NCBI RefSeq assembly: GCF_000196675.2
Contig: NC_015312.1
Location: forward strand, 2,294,001-2,358,000
DNA: 64,000 nt
Direction: 5' to 3'
From: Pseudonocardia benzenivorans CB1190
GTDB taxonomy: Bacteria > Actinomycetota > Actinomycetes > Mycobacteriales > Pseudonocardiaceae
Below, one piece after another: positions 52,750 to 61,294 of this stretch (its first letter is position 1; every line of letters starts with the position of its first letter). The notes under the pieces were generated by a model that was not told where the DNA came from, did no database searches, and saw only the letters and a list, made by a program, of their open reading frames with translations. A program made the position numbers and the translations under genes.

Positions 52750-52796
52750 AGCCAACCCGACCCGGTGCCGAGCGTCCAACGACGATTTCGCATCAC
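52750..52796 (-). promoter_or_regulatory. Shared promoter/upstream element, molybdoenzyme unit
   Basis: Minus strand: GCGAAATCGTCGTTGGAC, with -35 TTGGAC (52779-52774), an 18-bp spacer and -10 TTGGCT (52755-52750). It extends upstream to GTGATG, shared with the copy at 53750. Confidence 0.7.
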
Positions 52797-52843
52797 GACC
52801 GATCAGTGCACGTGATCGGTCGGGCGCCGCCGGACCAGGATCG

Positions 52844-53707
52844 TCAGGCCGGGACCAGAATCGTGCCCAGTACCCGGGCCGCGGCGTCGCGCAGGCGCGG
52901 GTCCGAGCCTGGCTTCGCACGCAGGTGCAGCGGCTCCGGCCGTACCGGGGGGAGGTCGTCGCGCCGTTCGAGGCCTTCCGGGACGCCGCCCGAACCGGCC
53001 AGGAGGACGACTCCGAGACCGGCGCGCGCGGCGTTGAGCACCCCGGCGAGATAGGCGGCCTCGCCGACCACCGTCGCTGACAACGCGTTGTCGGCCAATG
53101 TCTCCAGGGCGCGTCGCCGGATGGTGCACGGGCTGTCGATCACGAGGAGCGGGATGGGCGACCCCGGTGGGGGCCTGCGCCAGCCCGGAGCCGCATACCA
53201 GGTGAGTGGCAGGGAGCCCGCCGACACGCTGTCGGACCCCCGCACGTCGCCGATGTACATCGCGAGGTCGAGCGTGCCGCGCTCGATGGCGTCGTTGAGC
53301 CGGTCGCTGCGGTCGAGCCGGAAGCGGACCGCGGAGTCGGGGAAGACCTCGCTCACCGCGCCCGACACGAGACCGAGCAGCTCGTCGGCCGCGTGCTCGG
53401 TCGTCCCCAGCACGATCGACGCGCGCGTGTCGCCGACCCCGATGCGGCGCAACGCCTCGTCGTGCGCCGCGATGATCCGTCGGGCCTCACCGACGAGAGC
53501 CTCACCCTCCGGGGTGAACCGGCTGTGGCGGCCGACGCGCTCGACCAGCGGCCGGCCGACGGCCTTCTGCAGGCGTCGGACGTGCTGGCTGACCGCCGGT
53601 TGGGACAGGACGAGGTGCTCGGCGGCACGGTGGAAGCCCCCGCAGTCGGCCACGGCCACGAGGCTGCGCAGCGCGACGATGTCGAGAACGACGGTGGGGA
53701 CGGCCAT
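52844..53707 (-). CDS. LysR-family transcriptional regulator
   Basis: 287 aa. N-terminal winged helix: LRSLVAVADCGGFHRAAEHLVLSQPAVSQHVRRLQKAVG (HTH within AAEHLVLSQPAVSQHVRRL), then an effector domain with DLAMYIGDV and LAGVLNAARAGLGVVLLAG. It lies between two copies of the shared promoter element, one driving the molybdoenzyme and one driving the hydrolase/fusion operon. It is the likely local regulator, sensing sulfate, cysteine precursors or the organosulfur compound. Confidence 0.85.
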   Translation of the reverse strand: MAVPTVVLDIVALRSLVAVADCGGFHRAAEHLVLSQPAVSQHVRRLQKAVGRPLVERVGRHSRFTPEGEALVGEARRIIAAHDEALRRIGVGDTRASIVLGTTEHAADELLGLVSGAVSEVFPDSAVRFRLDRSDRLNDAIERGTLDLAMYIGDVRGSDSVSAGSLPLTWYAAPGWRRPPPGSPIPLLVIDSPCTIRRRALETLADNALSATVVGEAAYLAGVLNAARAGLGVVLLAGSGGVPEGLERRDDLPPVRPEPLHLRAKPGSDPRLRDAAARVLGTILVPA

Positions 53708-53749
53708 TCCGCGACGCTAACACCGACCGATCGCGTCTCGTGATCGATT

Positions 53750-53796
53750 GTGATGCGAATTCGTCGTTGGACAGCGGCCCGGGCCTCGGGTTGTCT
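53750..53796 (+). promoter_or_regulatory. Shared promoter/upstream element, second oxygenase unit
   Basis: GCGAATTCGTCGTTGGAC contains -35 TTGGAC (53767-53772), an 18-bp spacer and -10 TTGTCT (53791-53796), and is preceded by GTGAT as in the copy at 52796. It lies in the divergent gap next to the LysR start. Confidence 0.7.
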
Positions 53797-53802
53797 CGTC
53801 GT

Positions 53803-53979
53803 ATGCGGAGCACGGCACCCTCGAACGGCACCCGGCCGCTGCCGGCTGTCGAGGTGTCGCCGGGTGCACCGACTGGTCCACGCACCGGTCGCCGCGAGGA
53901 TCATGAGGGGCTGACGCAGCGCCGGGTCATCGACCACGGCACCGTGCACTCCGCGATCTGTCGCCCCGCTGCCGCGTGA
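53803..53979 (+). CDS. Leader peptide 2 (leaderless, 58 aa)
   Basis: The ATG lies 7 nt past the -10 hexamer. The C-terminal EGLTQRRVIDHGTVHSAICR is nearly the same as in leader peptide 1, while the N-terminal parts are unrelated, so selection acts on the tail. An Ile-Cys-Arg end and a stop about 145 nt before the hydrolase gene fit a leader-peptide attenuator. Confidence 0.65.
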   Translation: MRSTAPSNGTRPLPAVEVSPGAPTGPRTGRREDHEGLTQRRVIDHGTVHSAICRPAAA

Positions 53980-54124
53980 CCGCCTGACCGGCCTGCGCGC
54001 GACCTTCCTCCCGACGTACGCCGACCGGCGCGCGTCCGTTCCCGTTCTCCCACCACGGGCGACCGTCGTGCCGCGCCGCCGCGCGTGCCGTGGTGGTCCG
54101 ACCTGTCGAAAGAGGTTGATCCAA

Positions 54125-54889
54125 GTGACTGTCGCCGGAGCAGTACCGGTCGTCGCGTCGTGGCGCGAGCCCGACGGCATCGCGCCCCGCGGGACCGTCG
54201 TCGTGGTTCCCGGCCGCGGCGAGCACGCCGGAGTGTACGAGCGTTTCGGCCGTCGGGTCGCGGCCGACGGGTACCGGGTCTGGGCCGTCTCGGACCCGAC
54301 CTTCGACGAGGAGCGGTCGACCGGGCAGATCCAGGCCCTGCTCGCAGCCGACCCATCGGGTGAGGTCGGGCCGCACCCTCGGGTACTGGTCGGCTCGGAC
54401 TCGGGGGCGCTCTACGCCGCCGGTCTCGTCGCGGCAGGCGGCATCGGGACCGGTGTCGACGGAGTTGTTCTCGTCGGACTGCCGTCCCGTGACGACCCGC
54501 CGCTGGCCGTGAGCTGGGACGACGAGTTGGCGGCGCGGACCTCCTGCCCGGCGCACCAGGGCCGCCTCCGCAACGACGACGCCGTGCGCCGTGGGGCGCT
54601 CGCCGGGCGGGTCCCCGGCTCCTGGTTCGAACGGGCACAGAGCTCCTCGATCACGGTGCCCGTCCTGGGTCTGCACGGCGAGGCCGACGCGGTGAGCCCG
54701 TTCGCCGCCGCCGCGTCCTGGTACGCCGGGACGCCCACGGCCGAGCTGGTCGGGATCGCCGGCGGCCGCCACGACGTGCTCAACGACCAGACCCACCGCA
54801 CCGCCGCGGCCACCGTGGTGCTGTTCCTCGAACGGCTGCGGCTCGGTACCGACGCGCCGGCGATCGCCCGCGGGGTGACGCTGCGATGA
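54125..54889 (+). CDS. Alpha/beta-hydrolase
   Basis: 254 aa. VVVPGRGEHAGVYERFGRRV, VLVGSDSGALYAAGLV (nucleophile elbow G-S-D-S-G), VLGLHGEADAVSPF with the catalytic acid and GGRHDVLND with His form a complete triad. The GTG at 54125 follows AAAGAGG. It overlaps the next gene by ATGA. It resembles monoacylglycerol-lipase-like hydrolases. Confidence 0.82.
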   Translation: MTVAGAVPVVASWREPDGIAPRGTVVVVPGRGEHAGVYERFGRRVAADGYRVWAVSDPTFDEERSTGQIQALLAADPSGEVGPHPRVLVGSDSGALYAAGLVAAGGIGTGVDGVVLVGLPSRDDPPLAVSWDDELAARTSCPAHQGRLRNDDAVRRGALAGRVPGSWFERAQSSSITVPVLGLHGEADAVSPFAAAASWYAGTPTAELVGIAGGRHDVLNDQTHRTAAATVVLFLERLRLGTDAPAIARGVTLR

Positions 54890-56745
54890 CCGCATCCGTG
54901 GGGACCGCTGCGGCAGAGCGTCGCTACGTCGTGATCGGCGCCGGCGCGGTCGGTGCGACCCTGGCCGCCGAACTCCACACCGCCGGCATCGCGACCGTGC
55001 TCGTGGCGCGCGGGGCGCACCTCGATGCGCTGCGCGCGGGCGGGCTGCGCTACCTGCGCCCGGACGGCGAGCACGTCGTCGACGTCCCGGTCGCGGCTGG
55101 TCCGGCAGAGGTCGACCTGCGCGCCGGTGACGTCCTCGTGCTGGCCACCAAGGCGCAGGACGCCGAGTCGACGATCGCCGACTGGGCGTGGCGTCCGGTC
55201 AAGGGCGGGCTGTCGGCGGCCGAGTCGCTGCCGGTCCTCGTGCTGCAGAACGGCCTGGACACCGAGCTGGTGGCGTTGCGCCGCTTCGCCACCGTCTACG
55301 GCGCCGCCGTCTGGTCGCCCTCGACCTACCTCGTGCCCGGTGAGGTCGAGTCGCCCGCGGCGCCGGCCGTCGGGATCGTGTGGGTCGGCAGGTTCCCGGG
55401 AGGCCACGACGCCCGCCTCGCCCCGATCGCGGACGACCTGCGCGCGGCGCGGCACCTGGTCGAGGTCGTCGAGGACATCCCGCGGTGGAAGGCCGGGAAG
55501 TTGCTCGGGATCGTCGTCAACGCCCTGGACGCGCTGTACCGCCCGAGCCCGCTGCGCGACCGGGTCGCCGCGGCGCTGAGCGCCGAGGCGCGGGAGGTCT
55601 ACGCCGCGGCCGGGCGGCTCGCCGCCGATCTCCCCGCCGACACGACGCTGGACCTGTCGCAGTTCGTCAGCCGTCCCATCCCGGGCCGCCCGCCGGCAGG
55701 CCGCTCGACGTGGCAGAGCCTGCAGCGTGGCGCCTCGCTCGAGTCCGACTTCCTCAATGGCGAGATCGTGCTGCTCGCACGCCTGCATGGCGTCGACGCC
55801 CCGCACAACGCCGCCGCGCTCGCGCGCATCCGGCGCGCCGAACGGGAGGGCACCACGGCCGGCTCCCTCGGCGACGACGACCTGCGCGCGACCTTCCCGC
55901 GCCTCGACGTCCTCGTCGACGCCGCGGCGCTGGCCGCCGAGCTGGCGGGCCCACGCCCGCCCGTGCTCCTCGACGTCCGGTGGGCACTCGGCGACCCCCA
56001 CGGTCGCGAGCACCACCGCGACGGGCACCTCCCCGGAGCGGTCTACGTCGACCTCGACACCGAGCTCGCCGCACCCGTCGGGGACCCGCTCGCGGGCCGT
56101 CACCCGTTGCCGGACATCGCGGACCTGCAGGACGCTGGTCGCCGCTGGGGGGTGAGCACAGGCCGGCCGGTCGTCGCCTACGACGCCACGGGCGGGCTCG
56201 CCGCCGGTCGTGCGTGGTGGCTGCTGCGCTGGGCCGGGCTGACCGACGTCCGGCTCCTCGACGGTGGGCTGGGGGCGTGGGTCGCCGCCGGGCTGCCCGT
56301 CGAGACCGGCGCCGTGCCCGAGCCCGGCACCGGCGATGTCGAGCTGAGCCCCGGCCACCTGCCCGTCCTCGACGCCGACGGCGCCGCCGACCTCGCCCGC
56401 AGCGGGCTGCTCCTGGACGCCCGCGCCGCCGAGCGCTACCGCGGCGAGACCGAGCCGATCGACCTGCGCGCCGGGCACGTCCCCGGCGCGGTCAGCGCCC
56501 CCACCGGCGACAACCTCGCACCCGACGGCCGGTTCCGCCCGGCCGCGGAACTGCGGGCACGGGTCGCGGAGCTGGGGGAGGGGCCGGTCGGCGTCTACTG
56601 CGGGTCCGGTGTCACCGCCGCCCACGAGATCGCCGCACTGGCGGCCGCAGGCATCCCGGCAGCGCTGTTCCCCGGCTCCTGGTCGGCATGGTCGTCCGAC
56701 CCGGCACGACCCGTCGCGGTGGGCCCCGATCCGGACGGGAGCTGA
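54886..56745 (+). CDS. Fused ketopantoate-reductase-like / rhodanese (SseA-like) protein
   Basis: 619 aa. Residues 1-335 or so form an ApbA/PanE-type domain: VVIGAGAVGATLAAELH (NADP loop), LVLQNGLDTELV and WKAGKLLGIVVNALDAL with the catalytic Lys. Residues from about 345 to the end are two rhodanese domains. The first is inactive, with VAYDATGG where the Cys should be. The second carries the catalytic Cys572 in VYCGSGVTAAHE. SseA-like proteins transfer sulfane sulfur or act on thiosulfate and mercaptopyruvate. The fusion in one frame, with no stop or start between, is unusual. It suggests a sulfur-linked 2-oxo-acid reduction, which is speculative. Confidence 0.85.
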   Translation: MTASVGTAAAERRYVVIGAGAVGATLAAELHTAGIATVLVARGAHLDALRAGGLRYLRPDGEHVVDVPVAAGPAEVDLRAGDVLVLATKAQDAESTIADWAWRPVKGGLSAAESLPVLVLQNGLDTELVALRRFATVYGAAVWSPSTYLVPGEVESPAAPAVGIVWVGRFPGGHDARLAPIADDLRAARHLVEVVEDIPRWKAGKLLGIVVNALDALYRPSPLRDRVAAALSAEAREVYAAAGRLAADLPADTTLDLSQFVSRPIPGRPPAGRSTWQSLQRGASLESDFLNGEIVLLARLHGVDAPHNAAALARIRRAEREGTTAGSLGDDDLRATFPRLDVLVDAAALAAELAGPRPPVLLDVRWALGDPHGREHHRDGHLPGAVYVDLDTELAAPVGDPLAGRHPLPDIADLQDAGRRWGVSTGRPVVAYDATGGLAAGRAWWLLRWAGLTDVRLLDGGLGAWVAAGLPVETGAVPEPGTGDVELSPGHLPVLDADGAADLARSGLLLDARAAERYRGETEPIDLRAGHVPGAVSAPTGDNLAPDGRFRPAAELRARVAELGEGPVGVYCGSGVTAAHEIAALAAAGIPAALFPGSWSAWSSDPARPVAVGPDPDGS

Positions 56746-56746
56746 C

Positions 56747-57835
56747 GTGGCCGTCGAGTTCATCAGCGCCGTCCACACGACGCCGACCACCGAGGCCACC
56801 CCCGGCGGTCGCCGCCGCGGGTCCTTCGATCCCGAGTACACCCGCCGGTTCGTGCGCGCCCTCGACGACGGCGGCTTCGACTGGACCCTCGTGGCATACG
56901 GCTCGTCGTCGGTCGACGCGAACCAACTCGCCCAGTTCGTGCTCAACCACTCCGAGCGGATCGCGCCCATGGTGGCGCACCGGCCCGGTTTCGTCGCGCC
57001 GACCCAGGCCGCCAAGGTCTTCGCCACCCTGGACCGGATCGGCGGCGGGCGGATGGGCGTGCACATCATCTCCGGCGGCGACGACCAGGAGCAGCGACGC
57101 GAGGGCGACTACCTCGACAAGTCCGAGCGGTACGCCCGCTCCGAGGAGTTCGTCCGGATCCTGCGGCAGATCTGGGAGTCCGAGGGGCAGCCCGTCAGCC
57201 ACGAGGGCCGGTACTACCGCTTCGAGGACTTCGCCACCGACATCCTGCCCGTGCAGGACGCGCTGCCGATCTCGGTCGGCGGCTCGTCCGAGCACGCCTA
57301 CCGGATCGGCGGGCAGCTGGGCGACATCTTCGGGCTGTGGGGCGAGCCGCTCGCCGAGACCGCCCAGCAGATCGCCGCGGTCAACGCCCACGCCGACGCC
57401 GCCGGCCGGCCGCACCCGCGCATCTGGGTGTCGTTCCGGCCGATCGTCGCGGCCACCGACGAGCTGGCCTGGGAGAAGGCCCACGACGTCCTGGGGGCGG
57501 TGCGCGCCAACGGGTCCGTCAACGGGTGGCGGCCGCCGAACGTCGGGTCGCAGCGGCTGCGGGCCGTGGCCGCCCGCGGCGACCGGCACGACCGGGCGCT
57601 CTGGACCCCGCTCGTCGAGGCCACGGCGCAGCCGGGCAGCACCACCGCCCTCGTCGGCAGCTACGAGACCGTCGCGAAGGCGCTCCTGGACTACGTCGAC
57701 ATCGGCTGCGAGCTGCTGTCCATCCGTGGCTGGGACCCGCTCACCGACGCGATCGACTACGCCCGGCACATCGTGCCGTTGGTGCGCCAGGAGCTGGCGC
57801 ACCGGGACGCGGGCAGCGTGCAGGAGATCGCGTGA
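56747..57835 (+). CDS. LLM monooxygenase (SsuD-like), cluster 2
   Basis: 362 aa. VEFISAVHTTP, FDWTLVAYGSSSVDANQ, IAPMVAHRPGFVAPTQAAK, VHIISGGDDQEQRREGDYL, YRFEDFATDILP and LWGEPLAET are seen; RPHPRIWVSFRPIV is shared with the SsuD-like protein at 46875. The GTG is 1 bp past the fusion-gene stop, and its own stop overlaps the GlcD-like start (GTGA). Confidence 0.88.
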   Translation: MAVEFISAVHTTPTTEATPGGRRRGSFDPEYTRRFVRALDDGGFDWTLVAYGSSSVDANQLAQFVLNHSERIAPMVAHRPGFVAPTQAAKVFATLDRIGGGRMGVHIISGGDDQEQRREGDYLDKSERYARSEEFVRILRQIWESEGQPVSHEGRYYRFEDFATDILPVQDALPISVGGSSEHAYRIGGQLGDIFGLWGEPLAETAQQIAAVNAHADAAGRPHPRIWVSFRPIVAATDELAWEKAHDVLGAVRANGSVNGWRPPNVGSQRLRAVAARGDRHDRALWTPLVEATAQPGSTTALVGSYETVAKALLDYVDIGCELLSIRGWDPLTDAIDYARHIVPLVRQELAHRDAGSVQEIA

Positions 57836-59166
57836 CGTCGCTGCTGCCCGCGGGATGGGCCACCGACCCGGCCGTCCTCGATGCCCGCCGGCTCGACCGG
57901 TCCGGGTTCGATCCCGGCGGACGCCCGCGCGCGGTCGTGTTCGCGGAGTCGGCTGACGAGGTCGCCGAGGTGCTGCGGATCGCGAACGCCGACGGGACAC
58001 CGGTCGTCACGCGTGGCGCGGGGACCGGCCTGTCGGGCGGGGCGGTCGCGACCGACGGTTCGATCGTCCTCGACCTGTCCCGGATGAGCCGGATCGTCGA
58101 GATCTCCGCGACCGACGAGCTCGCGGTGGTCGAACCCGGCGTGATCACGTCGGACCTCGACCGGGCCGCCGGCCGCTACGGGCTGCGCTACGCCCCCGAC
58201 CCGGCCAGCGTCGCGATCTCCACCATCGGCGGCAACATCGCCACGAACGCCGGCGGGCTGCGCTGCGCCAAGTACGGCGTCACCCGGGACTCGGTCCTCG
58301 GCCTCGACGTCGTGCTCGCCGACGGCAGGCGGGTCGGCACGGGTAGGCGCACCGTGAAGGGCGTCGCCGGGTACGACCTGACGGCGCTGTTCGTCGGCTC
58401 CGAGGGGACACTCGGGGTGATCGTGGGCGCGACCGTGAGGCTGCGCCCTGCTCCGGTGCGGACCGCGACCCTGGCCGCGTTCTTCCCCGACTTCGTCGCG
58501 GCGACCACCGCGGCGGCCGCCGTCACCGCGGCACGGCTGCAGCCCGCGATCGCCGAGCTGCTCGACCGGGTGTGCCTCGACGCGATCGACGACGCCGACG
58601 GCACTGCACTCCGGGCGCGGGGTGCGGCGTTCCTCCTCGTGCAGACCGACGGGCCGGGAGCTGACGTCGAGATGGACGCGGTCCGTGCCGTCGTCGAGCC
58701 GCTGTCCGGCGACGTCGAGGTCACCACCGACCCGGTGCGTGCCGAGGCGCTGCTGGCGACCCGGCGGGCGGCGCTGCCCGCACTGGAACGCCACGGCCGC
58801 GTCCTGATCGAGGACGTGGCGGTGCCTCGCTCCCGGATGGCCGACGCGGTGGCCGCGATCGAGAAGATCGGCGTCCGTTCCGGAATCCGGATCGCCACGA
58901 TGGCCCACGCCGGGGACGGCAACCTCCACCCGATCCTGGTCCTCGACCACGGCCGCGCGTTCGACGAGGACGTCTGGACGGCCGCCGGCGAGGTCTTCAC
59001 GGCCGCGCTCGACCTCGGCGGCACCCTCACCGGCGAGCACGGGGTCGGGCTGCTCAAACGCCGGTGGCTCGTCGACGAGCTCGGACCCGACGTCGTCGAC
59101 CTGCAGCGCGAGCTCAAGGCGGTTTTCGACCCGAACGCGATCCTCAACCCCGGAAAGAAGGTCTGA
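57832..59166 (+). CDS. FAD-linked oxidase (GlcD-like)
   Basis: 444 aa. PCMH-type FAD domain: VTRGAGTGLSGGAVATDGSIV, PDPASVAISTIGGNIATNAGGL and FVGSEGTLGVI, then the C-terminal domain with the signature HAGDGNLHPILV and TGEHGVGLLK. It oxidises a 2-hydroxy acid such as glycolate, lactate or a sulfolactate-like compound. In this cluster it could process the carbon skeleton left after desulfonation (inference). Confidence 0.88.
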   Translation: MTSLLPAGWATDPAVLDARRLDRSGFDPGGRPRAVVFAESADEVAEVLRIANADGTPVVTRGAGTGLSGGAVATDGSIVLDLSRMSRIVEISATDELAVVEPGVITSDLDRAAGRYGLRYAPDPASVAISTIGGNIATNAGGLRCAKYGVTRDSVLGLDVVLADGRRVGTGRRTVKGVAGYDLTALFVGSEGTLGVIVGATVRLRPAPVRTATLAAFFPDFVAATTAAAAVTAARLQPAIAELLDRVCLDAIDDADGTALRARGAAFLLVQTDGPGADVEMDAVRAVVEPLSGDVEVTTDPVRAEALLATRRAALPALERHGRVLIEDVAVPRSRMADAVAAIEKIGVRSGIRIATMAHAGDGNLHPILVLDHGRAFDEDVWTAAGEVFTAALDLGGTLTGEHGVGLLKRRWLVDELGPDVVDLQRELKAVFDPNAILNPGKKV

Positions 59167-59168
59167 CC

Positions 59169-59501
59169 ATGACCACGACCACTGACGCGCCTGCCCCCGC
59201 GGACTTCGCCGACGACGTCGCCAGGGAACGGGAGCGTCGCAAGGTAGCGCTCGCGGCGACGCTGCGGCTGTTCGCGAAGCTGGGGTACGAGTTCGGCTTC
59301 AACGGCCACCTCACCGTTCGTGACCCCGCCTCCGACGACCTGTTCTGGGTCAACCCGTGGAAGGTCCCGTTCGGCCGGGTCCGGGTCTCGGACCTGCTGC
59401 TCGTCTTCGCAGCCGACGACCCGGCGGGCCGGATCGTGCAGGGCGCCGCGGACGCTGCGGTGTCCCAGACGATCCACGACGAGGCGGACCTGCTGCTCTG
59501 A
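59169..59501 (+). CDS. Class II aldolase/adducin-family protein, truncated
   Basis: 110 aa: RRKVALAATLRLFAKLGYEF, GFNGHLTVRDP, FWVNPWKVPFGRVRVSDLLLV. These match the N-terminal third of class II aldolase/adducin proteins (usually about 230-260 aa). The frame ends shortly after SQTIHDEADLLL, before the metal-binding HxH of the family (HAHP). It is probably a broken gene at the edge of the sulfur cluster; no continuation is seen downstream. Confidence 0.7.
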   Translation: MTTTTDAPAPADFADDVARERERRKVALAATLRLFAKLGYEFGFNGHLTVRDPASDDLFWVNPWKVPFGRVRVSDLLLVFAADDPAGRIVQGAADAAVSQTIHDEADLLL

Positions 59502-59855
59502 GGGCCGGTCAGGCCGGACCAGCGGCCCGTGCGGCGGAGGAGGCGATAGAGAAAGCCGCCGAGCCGGCCGTACTGCAGCTCGACCTGTGACACCGCCGGT
59601 CCCTCGACCACGGAGATCCCGGGCCCGACGCGCCGGTTGCGGGCCGAGCAGGTGACATTGGTGGGTCCTTCGGGGTGGGCCCGTGCTCGGCCAGGTGAGC
59701 CACAAGGTCCACGTCCTCGATGAGCAGGCAGCTCGACTCGCCGGAATGCGCCGGCATCGACGGGGCCGCGCACCGTGTCGTCGCTGAGGCCGACAAGGTC
59801 GGCCGACTCCGCAATGCCTAACTGCGTCGTGGCGTGGTTGTCCTGATCCACAACG
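59502..59855. other. 354 bp without a recognisable gene
   Basis: Between the truncated aldolase and the Mrf-like gene. There is a minus-strand frame (LYGRLGGFLYRLLRR and similar), but nothing matches a family I know. Confidence 0.3.
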
Positions 59856-61208
59856 TCAACGCGCCGCCTCCGGCGGCGCGGGGCCGGCCACACCGGCCCC
59901 GGTCGGCTCACGCGCTCCCGCCTCGGCCCGCGCGCGACCGGCGGCGCCGGCCTGGTCGTCGCGCTCGTGACGGCACCCGTCGGCGTCTCCGGTGCCGTGT
60001 TCCTGCCACGAGCCGAACGGATCGGGGAGCTGCGCCCACGCTCGTTCTCCGGCCGCGAGCTCGTCGTCGGTGAGCAGCGCGGCGTGGAGGGCGGCGGACA
60101 TCTCGGCGTGGTCCGCGGCGTAGGTCAGGACCGTGATGTCCTGGGATCGATCGCCGTAGTGCTCGTCCCAGCCCAGCGACGCCATCGCTGCTCGCTCGGG
60201 GGTGGCGTGTTCCCATGCCTCCTCGCCTGCGTCGGCGAGCCAGTGGCCCGCCCGCCCGAGGCGCAGGCCCCCGCCCGCCGACTCCAGCCACAGGACCTCG
60301 GCGGGACGGGTGGCCAGCCACACCCGGCCACGGGAGCGAACGACGCCGTCGAGCAGCAGGTCGACCGCGTCATGCAGGCGTTGCGGATGGAACGGCCGGC
60401 GGTCGGAGAAGGCGAACAGGGACACGCCGCAGTCGGAGTCCAGCGGTGGGGCACCCCGCAGTAGTGGGGCGTGCACGCCGTCGGGGCGACCACGGCGAGC
60501 CTCCGGTGCGACGACGGCGAGGCTGAGCACAGCGGGATCGAGGGCCGCGTCGGCCAGCCGCACCTGGCCGGCGGTCGGGGACAGCCGGGCGAGCACGGCG
60601 TTGGTGCGCGCCAACTCCCGCGCCGGCGCGGTGCCGCACCGGACGATCAGGTCGGCGAACTCGACCTGCGCCGTGGCGAGCTGCGCGATCGTGCGCTCGT
60701 CGTCGAACAGCTCGACGAGCCCGCGCTCGGCGACGGTCTCCTCGCCGGTGGCGTCGTCGAACCAGGTCGCCACGTCGATAACGGTGATGACCCCGAGCAG
60801 GTCCACGACATCGGTGACGGTCGTGGCGGCCGGCTCGTCACCGAGGAGGAGGTGGGCGAGGGCGAAACAGACCTGCTCGGGTTCGAGCACCGGATCCAGG
60901 TGCACAACGACGCGGCGGGCCTGGCCGGTCAGCTCGACGACCCGCGGCAGGAGATCGTCGCGCAGCGTGCAGGAGAGGCAGCCGTGCGCGAGCTCCACCT
61001 CCGTGGCCGTGTCCGAGGTCGCGTCGCGGATGCGGCGGAAGACACGTCCGTCGCCGAGGTGGCGCAGGTCGTGGTGGACGACGACGGTTCCGGGCTCGGC
61101 GAGCATCAGCTGCGCGATCTGCTCGGTGCCGTCGGGTGTCAGGCCGGCGAGCACGACCAGCTCGGTCGTGGGTTCGGGGCCGGTCGGTCGGCGGGGATCG
61201 AGTGGCAC
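59856..61208 (-). CDS. CobW-family protein, Mrf-like (zinc-limitation)
   Basis: 450 aa. CobW/G3E-type layout: a [15 protein letters not shown] motif (metal-binding CxxC), [21 protein letters not shown], and a C-terminal CobW_C-like region with [14 protein letters not shown] and [13 protein letters not shown]. The P-loop is degenerate: [13 protein letters not shown] lacks the GK[ST] lysine, so GTP hydrolysis is doubtful. This fits the mycobacterial Mpy-recruitment factor Mrf (Rv0106-like), which acts in ribosome hibernation under zinc starvation, better than a COG0523 zinc chaperone. A Zur box lies 47 bp upstream. The last 40 or so residues are low complexity. Confidence 0.75.
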   Translation of the reverse strand: MPLDPRRPTGPEPTTELVVLAGLTPDGTEQIAQLMLAEPGTVVVHHDLRHLGDGRVFRRIRDATSDTATEVELAHGCLSCTLRDDLLPRVVELTGQARRVVVHLDPVLEPEQVCFALAHLLLGDEPAATTVTDVVDLLGVITVIDVATWFDDATGEETVAERGLVELFDDERTIAQLATAQVEFADLIVRCGTAPARELARTNAVLARLSPTAGQVRLADAALDPAVLSLAVVAPEARRGRPDGVHAPLLRGAPPLDSDCGVSLFAFSDRRPFHPQRLHDAVDLLLDGVVRSRGRVWLATRPAEVLWLESAGGGLRLGRAGHWLADAGEEAWEHATPERAAMASLGWDEHYGDRSQDITVLTYAADHAEMSAALHAALLTDDELAAGERAWAQLPDPFGSWQEHGTGDADGCRHERDDQAGAAGRARAEAGAREPTGAGVAGPAPPEAAR

Positions 61209-61254
61209 GGCGCTCCTCGAAGGCTGACGAGTGGCGGACGGGTGCTACCTTAAG

Positions 61255-61269
61255 TGAAAATGAATGTCA
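61255..61269. promoter_or_regulatory. Zur box
   Basis: TGAAAATGAATGTCA, close to the actinobacterial Zur consensus TGAAAATGATTTTCA. It is placed between the divergent Mrf-like and rpmG genes (26 bp before rpmG), so both should be derepressed by zinc starvation. Confidence 0.8.
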
Positions 61270-61294
61270 TGTGAGTTTGGAAGGTGTGCGAGTG

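Noticed and set aside
54412-57069. 885-aa antisense open frame opposite the hydrolase/fusion genes
   Set aside because: It is a shadow of GC-rich codon usage: low-complexity Arg/Gly/Pro composition and no family motif, while the opposite strand encodes clear enzymes.
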